A DNA stretch of 64,000 nt from Roseovarius mucosus (GCF_002080415.1 NZ_CP020474.1:1935501-1999500); one strand, 5' to 3'. Shown: positions 10,906-19,632, numbered from the stretch's first letter. Numbers and translations: made by a program. Notes: generated by a model not told the origin, from the letters alone.

Positions 10906-10929
10906 AAAAAAACGGGCGCGCGGCCCGTT
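10906..10929 (-). terminator. Intrinsic terminator just upstream of rimP
   Basis: Read on the minus strand, a perfect 7-bp stem (AACGGGC with GCCCGTT) with a 5-base loop is followed by seven T. It ends only about 14 bases before the rimP start. It could terminate the upstream hydrolase gene, but the candidate promoter at 10982-11010 lies between them, so it may instead be a leader attenuator of the rimP operon. Confidence 0.75.
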
Positions 10930-10981
10930 ACACTCTCCGGTGGTGCATTCGAGTGGACCCGAAAGCGCCGCTGTTGAGGGG

Positions 10982-11010
10982 CATATACGCCCCTCGCCCT
11001 GAGTCTGCAA
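10982..11010 (-). promoter_or_regulatory. Candidate sigma70-type promoter for rimP-nusA-ylxR-infB
   Basis: On the minus strand TTGCAG (11005-11010) and TATATG (10982-10987) are separated by 17 bases. A perfect inverted repeat (GAGGGGC and GCCCCTC, arms 10976-10982 and 10989-10995) is centred on the -10 element and could be an operator or the start of a leader hairpin. It begins right after the stop of the upstream hydrolase gene. Confidence 0.5.
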
Positions 11011-11022
11011 GAGGATTCCACC

Positions 11023-12015
11023 TTAGCCGAATCTGTCTTGCCACGCGGGCAGGGTATCGCCCGCGACAGACCGCGCTGCGTGCACGCCGCGTGCAATAGC
11101 CCGCGCCATCACGCAAGCGGCTGCGTGGCCAAGCATCACCTGTGCCGCGAGATCAGGCGGGGGATGCGCGCCTGTGGCCAAGGCAAAGATAGCGTCACCA
11201 TCCATAAGCGTATGCGACGGCACAAGCGCCCGCGCAAAGCCGTCGTGCGCCGCCACCGCCAATCGGGTGCATTGTGCCTGGGTTAGCGCCGCGTCGGTTG
11301 CGATGATCCCAATCGTGGTATTGCCGTGCTGCGCCATCTTGGTCGGAGCCTGCAGAGGATCGGGATAGGCCCGCGCCACGCCGCGCCCACCAAATTCTGC
11401 CCCCCTCTCGAACGGGGCCGCCCAAAACTCGGGCCCGTCCCCCACCGTGGCGGACCCAAGCGCATTTACCGCAACCAAGGCCCCCACCGTCACGCCAGAG
11501 GGCAAAACAACCGAGGCGGAACCTAGCCCTCCACGCAGGTTTGCCGTGGTCGCCCCGGTTCCGGCCCCCGTGCTGCCGATCGCGAAATCCTCAGACCTGC
11601 CCGCCAATGCCTTTCGGCCCAGACCCTTGTAGGGATTCTCACGCCATGCCTTGTCGCCACCGTTCAGCAGATCGAAAAGAATCGCCCCCGGCACGATGGG
11701 CACCCGCACATCGCCCACGGCAAACCCGCGCCCCTCATCGCGGATCGCGTCGGCCACACCCGACGCAGCATCAAGCCCAAAGGCCGAGCCACCCGACAGA
11801 ACCAAAGCATCGACCTGCTCAACGACCCGGTCGGGGCTAAGCAGATCCGTCTCGCGCGTGCCCGGCGCACCGCCCATCACATGCACACCTGCGGTAAAAG
11901 GCGCATCGCCCACCAGCACTGTCACACCCGAACGTAGCCGCATGTCCTGCGCATTGCCCACGCACAACCCAGGCACATCGGTGATCAGATTTCGTGCGCC
12001 GATTTTCATTCCCAT
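11023..12015 (-). CDS. P1-family (DmpA/NylC-type) self-processing aminopeptidase or amidohydrolase
   Basis: A 330-residue member of the N-terminal-nucleophile family that includes the aminopeptidase DmpA and the nylon-oligomer hydrolase NylC. These are made as one chain and cut themselves so a Ser or Thr becomes the nucleophile. The expected cleavage point is Asn232-Thr233 in [13 protein letters not shown]; upstream [12 protein letters not shown] and [14 protein letters not shown] are family segments. I chose the ATG at 12013-12015 (AGGGA upstream); one at 12009 is equally possible. It is divergent from creatinase with about 150 bases between them. The substrate is unknown: beta-peptides, D-amino-acid amides and cyclic amides are all known in the family. 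Confidence 0.88.
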   Translation of the reverse strand: MGMKIGARNLITDVPGLCVGNAQDMRLRSGVTVLVGDAPFTAGVHVMGGAPGTRETDLLSPDRVVEQVDALVLSGGSAFGLDAASGVADAIRDEGRGFAVGDVRVPIVPGAILFDLLNGGDKAWRENPYKGLGRKALAGRSEDFAIGSTGAGTGATTANLRGGLGSASVVLPSGVTVGALVAVNALGSATVGDGPEFWAAPFERGAEFGGRGVARAYPDPLQAPTKMAQHGNTTIGIIATDAALTQAQCTRLAVAAHDGFARALVPSHTLMDGDAIFALATGAHPPPDLAAQVMLGHAAACVMARAIARGVHAARSVAGDTLPAWQDRFG

Positions 12016-12165
12016 GCCGCAATCCCTATATCCCTGTCGCAAACCCGCTTGCCAGACCCGAGCTAATCGGCAAAAACGCCATAGGCTCGGGCGATGGCGT
12101 CGCCCCAAAATGGCCTTTCCCCACAGTCCTGAACGCCGGGACCTTCTTTTGCAAGGAGGGTCACT

Positions 12166-13374
12166 ATGACTGCACGTCCTGAATTCTATCGTTTCCACAA
12201 TGGCGAAAAGGCACCGCTGGCCTTTGCCACATCTGAATATGAGGCCCGGATCAAGGGGCTGCGCGCGCTCATGGCCGAGCATGGCACGGCGGCGGTTGTT
12301 CTCACATCCATGCAAAACATCGCCTATTACTCGGGCTTTCTCTACTGCTCGTTTGGCCGCCCTTATGGTCTTGTCGTCACCGACACCGATTGTGTGACCA
12401 TATCGGCGGGGATTGACGCCGGTCAGCCGTGGCGTCGCTGTTTCTGTGACAACATCACCTATACCGACTGGCAGCGCGACAATTACTGGCGCGCAATCCT
12501 GTCGGTCACGGGCGAAGGGCGTGTTGTGGGCTATGAGGGTGACCACCTGACGCTGCTGCAACGCGACAAACTGGAAACTTTCCTAAAGCCTGCTGCGATG
12601 GTCGATCTTGCGCCTGCGACGATGCGGCAACGCATGCGTAAATCGGCGGCAGAGATTACCCTCATCCGGTCCTGCGCGCAGGTGGCGGACGTGGGCGGCT
12701 ATGCCATCCGCGATGCGGTTCAGATTGGCACCCGCGAGATTGACGTGGCCATGGCAGGCCGCGATGCGATGGAAGCTGAGATTGCCAAACGCTTCCCGGA
12801 TGCAGAGTATCGCGACACTTGGGTGTGGTTCCAATCGGGCCTCAACACGGACGGGGCGCATAACCCTGTGACTGCCCGCGCGATTGAACGCGGCGATATC
12901 CTGTCACTCAACACGTTTCCGATGGTGTCAGGCTATTACGTGGCGCTGGAACGCACCATGTTTGCCGGCGAAGTAGACGACGCCAGCCTGAAAATCTGGG
13001 AGGCCAACGTCGCCGCCCATGAATACGGCATGTCTCTGCTGAAACCCGGCGTCAGCTGCGCCGAGGTCACGCACAAGATCAACACCTTCTTTGAAGAGCG
13101 CCAATTGCTGCAATATCGCACCTTTGGCTATGGCCACAGCTTTGGCATCCTCAGCCATTATTATGGCCGCGAGGCAGGTCTGGAACTGCGCGAGGATATC
13201 GACACGGTGCTCGAGCCGGGCATGGTCATCTCGATGGAGCCTATGCTGACGCTGGCGGCGGATCAACCCGGTGCCGGGGGCTACCGCGAGCATGATATTC
13301 TGGTCATTACCGAAGACGGGAATGAGAATATCACTGGCTATCCTTATGGACCCGGTTTCAACGTGGTTGGCTAA
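12166..13374 (+). CDS. Creatinase (creatine amidinohydrolase)
   Basis: Creatinase splits creatine into sarcosine and urea. The 402-residue protein matches the pita-bread-fold creatinase family in length and over long recognisable stretches (YCSFGRPY, YTDWQRDNY, FQSGLNTDGAHNPV, YGHSFGILSHYYGREAGLEL). The residues I recall as catalytic in the Pseudomonas putida enzyme fall at the same numbers here: His232, Glu262 and Glu358. It lacks the metal ligands of the related Xaa-Pro peptidases as far as I can tell. A strong AAGGAGGG site precedes the ATG. No creatininase, sarcosine oxidase or creatine transporter is adjacent. Confidence 0.92.
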   Translation: MTARPEFYRFHNGEKAPLAFATSEYEARIKGLRALMAEHGTAAVVLTSMQNIAYYSGFLYCSFGRPYGLVVTDTDCVTISAGIDAGQPWRRCFCDNITYTDWQRDNYWRAILSVTGEGRVVGYEGDHLTLLQRDKLETFLKPAAMVDLAPATMRQRMRKSAAEITLIRSCAQVADVGGYAIRDAVQIGTREIDVAMAGRDAMEAEIAKRFPDAEYRDTWVWFQSGLNTDGAHNPVTARAIERGDILSLNTFPMVSGYYVALERTMFAGEVDDASLKIWEANVAAHEYGMSLLKPGVSCAEVTHKINTFFEERQLLQYRTFGYGHSFGILSHYYGREAGLELREDIDTVLEPGMVISMEPMLTLAADQPGAGGYREHDILVITEDGNENITGYPYGPGFNVVG

Positions 13375-13385
13375 ATCAATGACTG

Positions 13386-13406
13386 CGGCGGGGGATCACC
13401 CCGCCG
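13386..13406. terminator. Bidirectional hairpin between creatinase and the BLUF gene
   Basis: CGGCGGGG and CCCCGCCG form a perfect 8-bp stem with a 5-base loop between the two convergent genes. The BLUF stop codon lies in the loop. There is no clear T-run, so efficiency is uncertain. Confidence 0.5.
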
Positions 13407-13809
13407 TATCACACCGCGATGCGGCCAGCCGCTGAAAGAACTTTAGCGCCTCCTGCCCAGCCGAAAACCGCTCCAACGCGCCGCCGCGCACTTCGGCGAT
13501 GCTCCAGACCCAGCTTTGCGCCGGATCGTCCAGCATCGACCATTTGGGAAACATCCGCTCTTGCACTTCGCGGTGCATCAGGCGCACCGGATTGACATGC
13601 CGGTCATCCTGAATGATCCGATCATAGGTCGCCTCGACCTTGGGCTTCGGACCTTCCAAAAGTTGAAGATACATATCGCCGCGCACAATCAACGCACCGG
13701 TAATGTCGTCACGGGCGTTGTAGCGCCGCGCATCCAGCAGGATGCCCGCCAGCATCGCCGGGTCAAAGCCAAAAGGCTGAGAGGCGTAGATCAACTGGGT
13801 CAGCGGCAT
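13396..13809 (-). CDS. BLUF-domain blue-light photoreceptor
   Basis: A 137-residue protein that is essentially one BLUF domain, which binds FAD and senses blue light through a Tyr-Gln-flavin hydrogen-bond switch. Tyr8 (LIYAS), Asn31 (RRYNARDDITGAL), Gln49 (YLQLLEGP) and Trp90/Met92 (FPKWSM) match the conserved positions. The start at 13809 is set by AGGAG 9 bases upstream; an in-frame extension beyond it is not BLUF sequence. There is no output domain, so it must act on a partner protein. Upstream is a cluster of GTATC/GATAC words (13961-14012). It is convergent with creatinase. Confidence 0.92.
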   Translation of the reverse strand: MPLTQLIYASQPFGFDPAMLAGILLDARRYNARDDITGALIVRGDMYLQLLEGPKPKVEATYDRIIQDDRHVNPVRLMHREVQERMFPKWSMLDDPAQSWVWSIAEVRGGALERFSAGQEALKFFQRLAASRCDTAG

Positions 13810-14110
13810 GTCATGGCTCCTAAAGCCGAAAAGATATACGACGCAGACTGCGCCGTCGACGGGGTCTTCACACATCCAGTCAACATGCGCCATTCCCGTG
13901 CCAAAAGCGATAGGCAGGCGCACAACCATGGATCATTTGCAGCACTTTACATGCCACCCAGATACGTATCCTATTGTCCCGTATCAACCCACCCACAGGT
14001 ATACGCGATACGTTAGAATAGCGTTAAACGTCGATATTCATAGCAAGGAATCGCTTGGCCAGAGGCCTGCGTGATCCTTCCGCTCTGCTTAGCGCTATGG
14101 GTCTGCCCCC
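13810..14110. other. Gene-free stretch between the BLUF gene and pheS
   Basis: About 300 bases with no convincing gene. It should contain the BLUF promoter. The notable content is the palindrome GATACGTATC (13961-13970), CGTATC (13980-13985) and GTATACGCGATACG (13999-14012), within an AT-richer patch. On the minus strand TTGATA and TATCTG are 17 bases apart here, a possible promoter overlapping the repeats. Confidence 0.5.
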
Positions 14111-15184
14111 CTACCGCGACAACCCGCCATGCAGCGTCGGCTGATCAAGGCTCGCAAACCCGTAATGCCGCAGCCAGCGTAAATCAGAATCAAAGAACGC
14201 CCGCAGATCAGGAATCCCGTATTTCAGCATCGCGATCCGGTCGATCCCCATGCCAAACGCAAAGCCTTGCCACTCATTCGGGTCGATATTCCCCGCCTGC
14301 AACACCTTGGGATGGACCATTCCGGACCCGAGAATTTCAAGCCAGTCATTGCCCTCGCCCACCTTGAGCGTGCCACCTTCCCAAGAACAGCGGATATCCA
14401 CCTCGGCCGATGGCTCGGTGAAGGGGAAATGCGACGCGCGAAAACGCAGATCGACATTGTCCACCTCAAAGAACGCTTTGACGAACTCTTCCAGCACCCA
14501 TTTGAGGTTGGCCATGGAAATGGCACGGTCAATCGCCAGACCTTCGACCTGATGGAACATGGGTGTATGGGTCTGATCGTAATCGGCACGATAGACGCGG
14601 CCCGGCGCAATGATCCGAATGGGCGCGCCATTGGCCTGCATGCTACGGATCTGCACCGGGCTGGTGTGGGTGCGCAGGACATGCGGCGGCCGTTCGTCCC
14701 CGTCCGCCCGATGCGTGTAAAACGTATCCATTTCGGCACGTGCCGGGTGATGGCCGGGAATGTTCAGTGCGTCGAAATTGAACCAGTCGGATTCTATTTG
14801 CGGACCTTCGGCCACGGCAAAACCCATGTCGGCAAAGATTGCGGTGACTTCCTCTGTCACTTGGCTGACCGGGTGGATCGTGCCCGCCCTGCGCCCGCGC
14901 GCAGGCAGCGTCACATCCAGCCACTCGCCCCGCAAGCGTTCATCCAGCGCGGCATCGCCCAAGGCTTGTTTCTTGGCGGCAAGTGCGCTTGTGATCTCGT
15001 CTTTCAGCGCGTTCAGGCGTGGTCCGGCCTCTTGCCGCTCTTCCGGGCTCATCCGCCCCAATTCGCGCATCGCAAGGCTGATTTCGCCCTTCTTGCCAAC
15101 GGCCTGCACACGCAGATCCTCAAGCGTGGTCTCGTCGCCCGCATGGGCAATCGCCGTCAGATATTTTTCCCGCAGATCACTCAT
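14111..15184 (-). CDS. pheS: Phenylalanine-tRNA ligase alpha subunit
   Basis: PheS is the catalytic subunit of the alpha2beta2 phenylalanyl-tRNA synthetase. The product (357 residues from 15184) has the N-terminal coiled-coil tRNA-binding arm, then class II motif 2 ([12 protein letters not shown] and [11 protein letters not shown]) and motif 3 ([18 protein letters not shown]), with FEILG-type [12 protein letters not shown] between. An ATG nine bases earlier (15193) is also in frame; the MSDLREKY start agrees better with relatives. pheT is not next to it but more than 10 kb away. DUF1203 lies upstream on the same strand. Confidence 0.97.
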   Translation of the reverse strand: MSDLREKYLTAIAHAGDETTLEDLRVQAVGKKGEISLAMRELGRMSPEERQEAGPRLNALKDEITSALAAKKQALGDAALDERLRGEWLDVTLPARGRRAGTIHPVSQVTEEVTAIFADMGFAVAEGPQIESDWFNFDALNIPGHHPARAEMDTFYTHRADGDERPPHVLRTHTSPVQIRSMQANGAPIRIIAPGRVYRADYDQTHTPMFHQVEGLAIDRAISMANLKWVLEEFVKAFFEVDNVDLRFRASHFPFTEPSAEVDIRCSWEGGTLKVGEGNDWLEILGSGMVHPKVLQAGNIDPNEWQGFAFGMGIDRIAMLKYGIPDLRAFFDSDLRWLRHYGFASLDQPTLHGGLSR

Positions 15185-15253
15185 TGCATCCATCCCGCTG
15201 GTCTCTCCGGCGAGTTACCGCGCATCGGCGCGGCGTGCAAGCAATTGCGCCGG

Positions 15254-15718
15254 TCAAGCCCGGTCGATCCGCGCCTGATAGCAACTGTTGCGCGCCGAGC
15301 GAACATGGATATAGGCCACATCCCTCTGCTCGAACACCTGTTCGGCATAGGTAGGGATCTCGGCCGCCGCCACAACACGACCGGTGCCGTAAACTATGCG
15401 GTCCCGGCTGTTGTAACCCTTGAGCAGATAGTCGGGGCTGTCTCGCAAGACTTCGGGAATCGCTGTGCCGTCATGCCGCGCGCAGGCATCCGCACAGAGG
15501 AAAATCGGCCCGGTCTCCGCATAGGGATGCAACCCGGCAAAGGGCCGATAGGCGAGGATCAGCATCGCCGCCCCCTCGGGTATGAGGCGCAGACAATGGC
15601 GGCAAGGATTGCCAGATCCCTGCGCCACATGATGTTCAGGCGGGGTTCCATAGGCATCGGGCGCGCCAGCTTGCAAGGCGCGGACAGTCTCTGTGGGCAA
15701 GGCGGCGATAGCAATCAT
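15254..15718 (-). CDS. DUF1203 family protein
   Basis: A 154-residue cytoplasmic protein of the DUF1203 family, function unknown. Family marks are PCRHCL with Cys39 and Cys42, and the segment PYAETGPIFLCADAC. The Cys pairs hint at a small redox or metal site, but that is inference. The start at 15718 has GGAGG 8 bases upstream; a longer frame begins with unrelated sequence. pheS follows about 70 bases downstream on the same strand. Confidence 0.85.
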   Translation of the reverse strand: MIAIAALPTETVRALQAGAPDAYGTPPEHHVAQGSGNPCRHCLRLIPEGAAMLILAYRPFAGLHPYAETGPIFLCADACARHDGTAIPEVLRDSPDYLLKGYNSRDRIVYGTGRVVAAAEIPTYAEQVFEQRDVAYIHVRSARNSCYQARIDRA

Positions 15719-15799
15719 TCTCGGGCCTCCGGTTCGGGTTTCCCCAAATCTGCCCCAAGGCTGCGTCATGAGACGACCCGCTTCTTGCGCAATTTGCGC

Positions 15800-16594
15800 T
15801 CACCCTTTCGGATTCTTGTCCTGAACGTCCCGGAGCAGCGCCTCGAGCTGTGTGAGTCGCGTCAACACTTCATCGCGGTAATTGTCGGTCTTTTCTACGT
15901 CCTCAGCGTGATGCGCATCCTGCATCGAGTTGACGATCAGACCGACCAGCAAGTTCACCACCGCAAAGGTCGTGACCATGATGAAGGGCACAAAAAACGC
16001 CCAGGCATAGGGGAATTCCTCCATCACCGGGCGCACGATGCCCATCGACCAGGATTCGAGCGTCATGATCTGGAAAAGCGAATAGGCCGAGCGACCCAGA
16101 TCACCGAACCACTCCGGGTACGCCGCGCCAAACAATTTGGTCGCCATCACGGACCCGATATAGAACAGCATACCCATCAAAAGGAACACCGACCCCATGC
16201 CGGGTAGGGCCGTCACCAACCCCTCGACCACCCGACGCAGTGAGGGCGCAACAGACACGACGCGCAACAGACGCAGGATACGAAGTGCCCGCAACACCGA
16301 CAGGCCCTGAGTGGCCGGAACCAAAGAAATACCCACGATAACGAAATCAAAGATATTCCAACCGTTCCGGAAAAATCCCCCGATTCCGCGCGCAAAAAGT
16401 TTGGCGGCGATCTCGACCACGAAAACCGCAAGACAGAGCTTGTCGAGCAAAAGGATCAGATCACCCGCCCGCTCCATGATCGGATCAGAGGTTTCCATGC
16501 CAAGGATCACGGCATTGAACAGGATCACGCCCAGAATCGCGTTTTGAAACAGAGAGGTGTCGATGAATGCGCCGACGCGGGTGCGAAAATTCAT
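15800..16594 (-). CDS. Bacterial voltage-gated sodium channel (BacNaV, NaChBac/NavMs type)
   Basis: A 264-residue six-helix ion channel subunit that would form a homotetramer in the inner membrane. The S4 voltage sensor has arginines every third residue (R102, R105, R108, R111), and the pore loop carries TLESWSM at 178-184, the sodium selectivity filter of NavAb/NavMs. The last 35 residues are charged and look like the coiled-coil assembly tail of the family. I start at the ATG at 16592-16594; an upstream in-frame TTG is less likely. It is alone on the minus strand between DUF1203 and the HIT gene. Known roles of such channels include pH homeostasis and motility. Confidence 0.95.
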   Translation of the reverse strand: MNFRTRVGAFIDTSLFQNAILGVILFNAVILGMETSDPIMERAGDLILLLDKLCLAVFVVEIAAKLFARGIGGFFRNGWNIFDFVIVGISLVPATQGLSVLRALRILRLLRVVSVAPSLRRVVEGLVTALPGMGSVFLLMGMLFYIGSVMATKLFGAAYPEWFGDLGRSAYSLFQIMTLESWSMGIVRPVMEEFPYAWAFFVPFIMVTTFAVVNLLVGLIVNSMQDAHHAEDVEKTDNYRDEVLTRLTQLEALLRDVQDKNPKG

Positions 16595-16673
16595 GAAGAT
16601 GCCTGCCAAGTCCTATGTCTGACCAATGCGCCCCATATGGGCGCATCTCATCTGCGGCACAAGCGGGGCTGAC

Positions 16674-17060
16674 TCAGGTTTCGGCGCGCGCTAGCATGCG
16701 GCCCAGCATTCGACCGCCGAGGATATGCAGATGGTAATGCGGCACCTCCTGCACACCATGGGCACCGGCGTTGGTAATCGCGCGAAAACCCTGACCATCT
16801 GCGCCCAGATCAACGCCCGTCTGGCGGCACACCTCGGCTACGGCGCGGTTGAAATCGACGATCTCAGCATCACTCGCCTCTGACGCAAAGTGATCGTAGC
16901 TGACATAGGCCCCTTTGGGGATCACCAGCACATGCACCGGGGCCTGCGGCTGGATATCGTGAAATGCAAGGGTATGCGCCGTCTCCAGCACCGTTTTGTT
17001 CGGAATCTCACCGCGCAGGATTCGGGCAAAGATATTCTGGGGATCATAGGCATAGGGCAT
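16674..17060 (-). CDS. HIT-family nucleotide hydrolase/transferase (HinT-like)
   Basis: A 128-residue histidine-triad protein. NIFARILRGEIP begins the fold and HYHLHILGG carries the triad His108, His110 and His112. HinT-type enzymes hydrolyse AMP-linked phosphoramidates. The ATG at 17060 is preceded by GAGGA. It lies 9 bases downstream of the glycosyltransferase gene on the same strand, so the two are probably co-transcribed; the functional link is not obvious. Confidence 0.93.
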   Translation of the reverse strand: MPYAYDPQNIFARILRGEIPNKTVLETAHTLAFHDIQPQAPVHVLVIPKGAYVSYDHFASEASDAEIVDFNRAVAEVCRQTGVDLGADGQGFRAITNAGAHGVQEVPHYHLHILGGRMLGRMLARAET

Positions 17061-17069
17061 GGGGCGTCC

Positions 17070-18647
17070 TCAATCTGCAAACAGGTGGTCGGGCTCTGCG
17101 ATTTCCTGCGCTTTTTCGCGCGGAATATCAAGGAAGCGCGCCAATAGATCGGCGCGTTGGCCCCGATCATCCGATTGCCGCAGGATCATGTGATTCTCGA
17201 ATTCGGAATCGCGTATGCGGTCGCTCTCATAGGTCATGTCGCCTCGGATTGTGGGCAACAGCCGCTCTAATGTCTCGGGCGGGGTCTGTTCGCCCGCCAG
17301 TCCCACACGCATGGCATGACCAATCAGATACGCATCGGTAAAATGACACTGAACTTCCAAAAGCTTGGTCACAGCGCGGTCGCCGCAGAAATCCTGCAAG
17401 AGATCAATGCTGCCGGGGTCCATGCAGACAAGCAGGCGATCCGTCTCATAGTAATCGAACAGCATCCGCATCAGAGCCCGCCGATGCCGGGTTCGTTTAG
17501 CCAAAGTACCCTGAATACCCCCCAGATCAGGCAGAGCTGTGCCCTCTTCGTTGAAAAGATATTCGATTGCAGGCAGGTTTGTGACCTGTCGGATGCGTTC
17601 CAGCAAACGCTTGGCCACATGCCATTTCTTGCACACAACGATCATCAGCTCGCGCTCACGCCCCAGCGTGCTTTCGGTTTCCCAGAACCGCTGAGCAAAT
17701 CGTCGGCCTTCCCGGCCCCGCGCAGTCAGAAACTGAAACAGGCCGCGCCCCTCGTTCGAAATCTGGAACTGCGCGCGCTCGTCAGAATAGAGCGTGCCCA
17801 AACGCCGCTTCAGCTCCAATGCCTCGGGGCTGATCTTGCGGGCAAAGAGATAATCCTGACTGAGCAAGAGGTCGTAGTGGTCGTTGTAGAACGTGACCGG
17901 CATCCCATAGTCTGTGAACATGAGAAATGTCAGCGTGCGCGTCTCAATCTCACTCTCAGGCACCAGATGCCGCACAAGCGTTTGAAAGAACGTTTCATCG
18001 GGAATCCATGTGGTGCGAAAAAACCGCATCACATCGCGCCGTTTGCGGGTGAATTCCAAAATCCACTCGACTGTGCGCCGCCGAAGGCACCACCACTGGC
18101 TTCCGATCTGGATTTGGATGTCAGGCGGAATGGGGCGCGTCAGACCCAGTTTGCGCTGGAGGTTGTATGACGCGTAGAACCGCTTGGGCTGTGTGCGCTC
18201 GTTGAAGAAGTGGCGATAAATCAGCCGCTCTTCCTTCATCCCGGTTTTGATCCAGTCACTCTCAAAGTAGTCGAAACTTTCGACATAATCGACATCGCGA
18301 TTGTCCAAAAATTGATGCGCAAAACGTGCCGACTTGATCGGCGCGCAATCGCCCGAGAGCATGTAAAAATGCGTGGCACGCGGAAATTCGTCAACCGCCG
18401 CCTCAACCGCGTAAAGCGTGGCTTGCACCAAAGACCAAGCGCCCCAACCGCATTTGATGCGCTTTCTCGCGAAGGTCACACTGGGATTATCCGCCAGGGC
18501 TGTCTTGATCCGGTTAAAAGCCTCGGGCTTGGCGCGTGCGTCAAAATGGATCGCCATATAGTCGCCCGCAGCCGTCAGCATCTCAGCCTGACGGATGATC
18601 GCCTCAGGGTCCTTGTGACACAGCAGGATGAATGCGATCTTTGCCAT
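17070..18647 (-). CDS. GT14-like (core-2/I-branching type) glycosyltransferase with a DUF5928-like extension
   Basis: A 525-residue protein. The first 290 residues resemble beta-1,6-N-acetylglucosaminyltransferases of family GT14: a Rossmann-like start (AFILLCHKDP), HFDARAK, FYMLSGDCAPIKS (the acceptor-side DCAP segment) and the GSQWWCL motif. The rest is charged and, I believe, matches the domain called DUF5928 in Rhodobacteraceae. No membrane segment is apparent. It is divergent from a sulfotransferase gene, so both may build or decorate a surface or secreted polysaccharide. The substrate is unknown. Confidence 0.8.
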   Translation of the reverse strand: MAKIAFILLCHKDPEAIIRQAEMLTAAGDYMAIHFDARAKPEAFNRIKTALADNPSVTFARKRIKCGWGAWSLVQATLYAVEAAVDEFPRATHFYMLSGDCAPIKSARFAHQFLDNRDVDYVESFDYFESDWIKTGMKEERLIYRHFFNERTQPKRFYASYNLQRKLGLTRPIPPDIQIQIGSQWWCLRRRTVEWILEFTRKRRDVMRFFRTTWIPDETFFQTLVRHLVPESEIETRTLTFLMFTDYGMPVTFYNDHYDLLLSQDYLFARKISPEALELKRRLGTLYSDERAQFQISNEGRGLFQFLTARGREGRRFAQRFWETESTLGRERELMIVVCKKWHVAKRLLERIRQVTNLPAIEYLFNEEGTALPDLGGIQGTLAKRTRHRRALMRMLFDYYETDRLLVCMDPGSIDLLQDFCGDRAVTKLLEVQCHFTDAYLIGHAMRVGLAGEQTPPETLERLLPTIRGDMTYESDRIRDSEFENHMILRQSDDRGQRADLLARFLDIPREKAQEIAEPDHLFAD

Positions 18648-18659
18648 TACGGAAACGGT

Positions 18660-18674
18660 TTAACCTTCGATTTA
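18660..18674. promoter_or_regulatory. Possible CtrA-like box in the glycosyltransferase/sulfotransferase intergenic region
   Basis: TTAA, 7 bases, TTTA: one mismatch to the alphaproteobacterial CtrA consensus TTAA-N7-TTAA. It lies just upstream of the glycosyltransferase start. A 15-base match with one mismatch is weak evidence. Confidence 0.25.
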
Positions 18675-18797
18675 CCGACTGTTTATAGCATTAACGGTGA
18701 ACAGCGCCTGAATAAACAGACTTTCTTTGGTTTTTTGAACAGGTTAGACAGGATCAAGCCTGCATCAAGCGGGAAAGTATTGGCGGAGGCAGTGATC

Positions 18798-19616
18798 ATG
18801 GGATTTCCCGGAACCTGGATGACCGAAAGCGAGAGCGTGGTCTACCGCGTGGTCCCCAAGTGTGCCTGCTCGACCATCGGGCAAATTCTCTATTATTCCG
18901 ATCATGGCGTGTTCTTTGATGGCGACATTCACGACGCAACAGAGGGCCTTCATAAATGGGCGCGCGAAGACAGTCAGAAGCTGATCAACGCCAATGTGAA
19001 AACCCATACCTCCTATGCGTTTTCCTGCGTGCGCAACCCATATACCCGCATCCTGTCGTCTTTTTTCGACAAGATTTGCGGCATTCAGCGCAACGGCAGC
19101 CGCTATCGCGGCAAGCTGGTGCCGACCATCATCCAGAAATACGGAATTGAAGTGGGCGGCGACGACGGCAAGCAAGAGTTTGACCAGATCAAAAGCTTTC
19201 GCCGGTTTTTGCTCTTTGCTCGGGACACCATCCGCTGGAAACGACCGATGGAGCCAGATATTCACTGGTCCGCGATGTCGGGCCATATCTCGACCTTTAT
19301 CGTCAACGGTGGCCGCTACAACAAGATTTTCTGGACAGAGAAATTCGATGACGGCATGGGCGAGGTGCTGGGGGCGATCAACACCAAGCATACGATCGAC
19401 CTCAAAACCATTCCTCGGTTCAACGAATCCGAAGGCCACGGGCCCAAACGCGCACATCCTGTCGAAGAGTATTTCGACGACCTCTCGATGCATCTGATCT
19501 ACGAAATATACAAACGTGATTTTGACCTCTTCAAATATGATTTCGAGAATCCGGCCAACAAGATGCCAATAGGTGAGATCGACCTTGACGAGGTGCATGC
19601 CAAGCTGGGCGACTGA
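18798..19616 (+). CDS. Sulfotransferase family 2-like protein
   Basis: A 272-residue PAPS-dependent sulfotransferase of the carbohydrate (Sulfotransfer_2) type. VPKCACSTI (19-27) is the 5'-phosphosulfate loop, and CVRNPYTRILSSFFDK (77-92) is the 3'-phosphate site, with Arg79 and Ser87 or Ser88 as likely binders. The start at 18798 has GGAGG 9 bases upstream. It would put sulfate on a glycan hydroxyl. The divergent glycosyltransferase and the short shared promoter region suggest a joint role in a sulfated polysaccharide. Confidence 0.82.
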   Translation: MGFPGTWMTESESVVYRVVPKCACSTIGQILYYSDHGVFFDGDIHDATEGLHKWAREDSQKLINANVKTHTSYAFSCVRNPYTRILSSFFDKICGIQRNGSRYRGKLVPTIIQKYGIEVGGDDGKQEFDQIKSFRRFLLFARDTIRWKRPMEPDIHWSAMSGHISTFIVNGGRYNKIFWTEKFDDGMGEVLGAINTKHTIDLKTIPRFNESEGHGPKRAHPVEEYFDDLSMHLIYEIYKRDFDLFKYDFENPANKMPIGEIDLDEVHAKLGD

Positions 19617-19632
19617 TCTGCCCCACGAGGGC

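Noticed and set aside
14267..16207. A 646-residue plus-strand reading frame
   Set aside because: It is antisense to pheS, DUF1203 and the sodium channel gene, all of which have strong family motifs.
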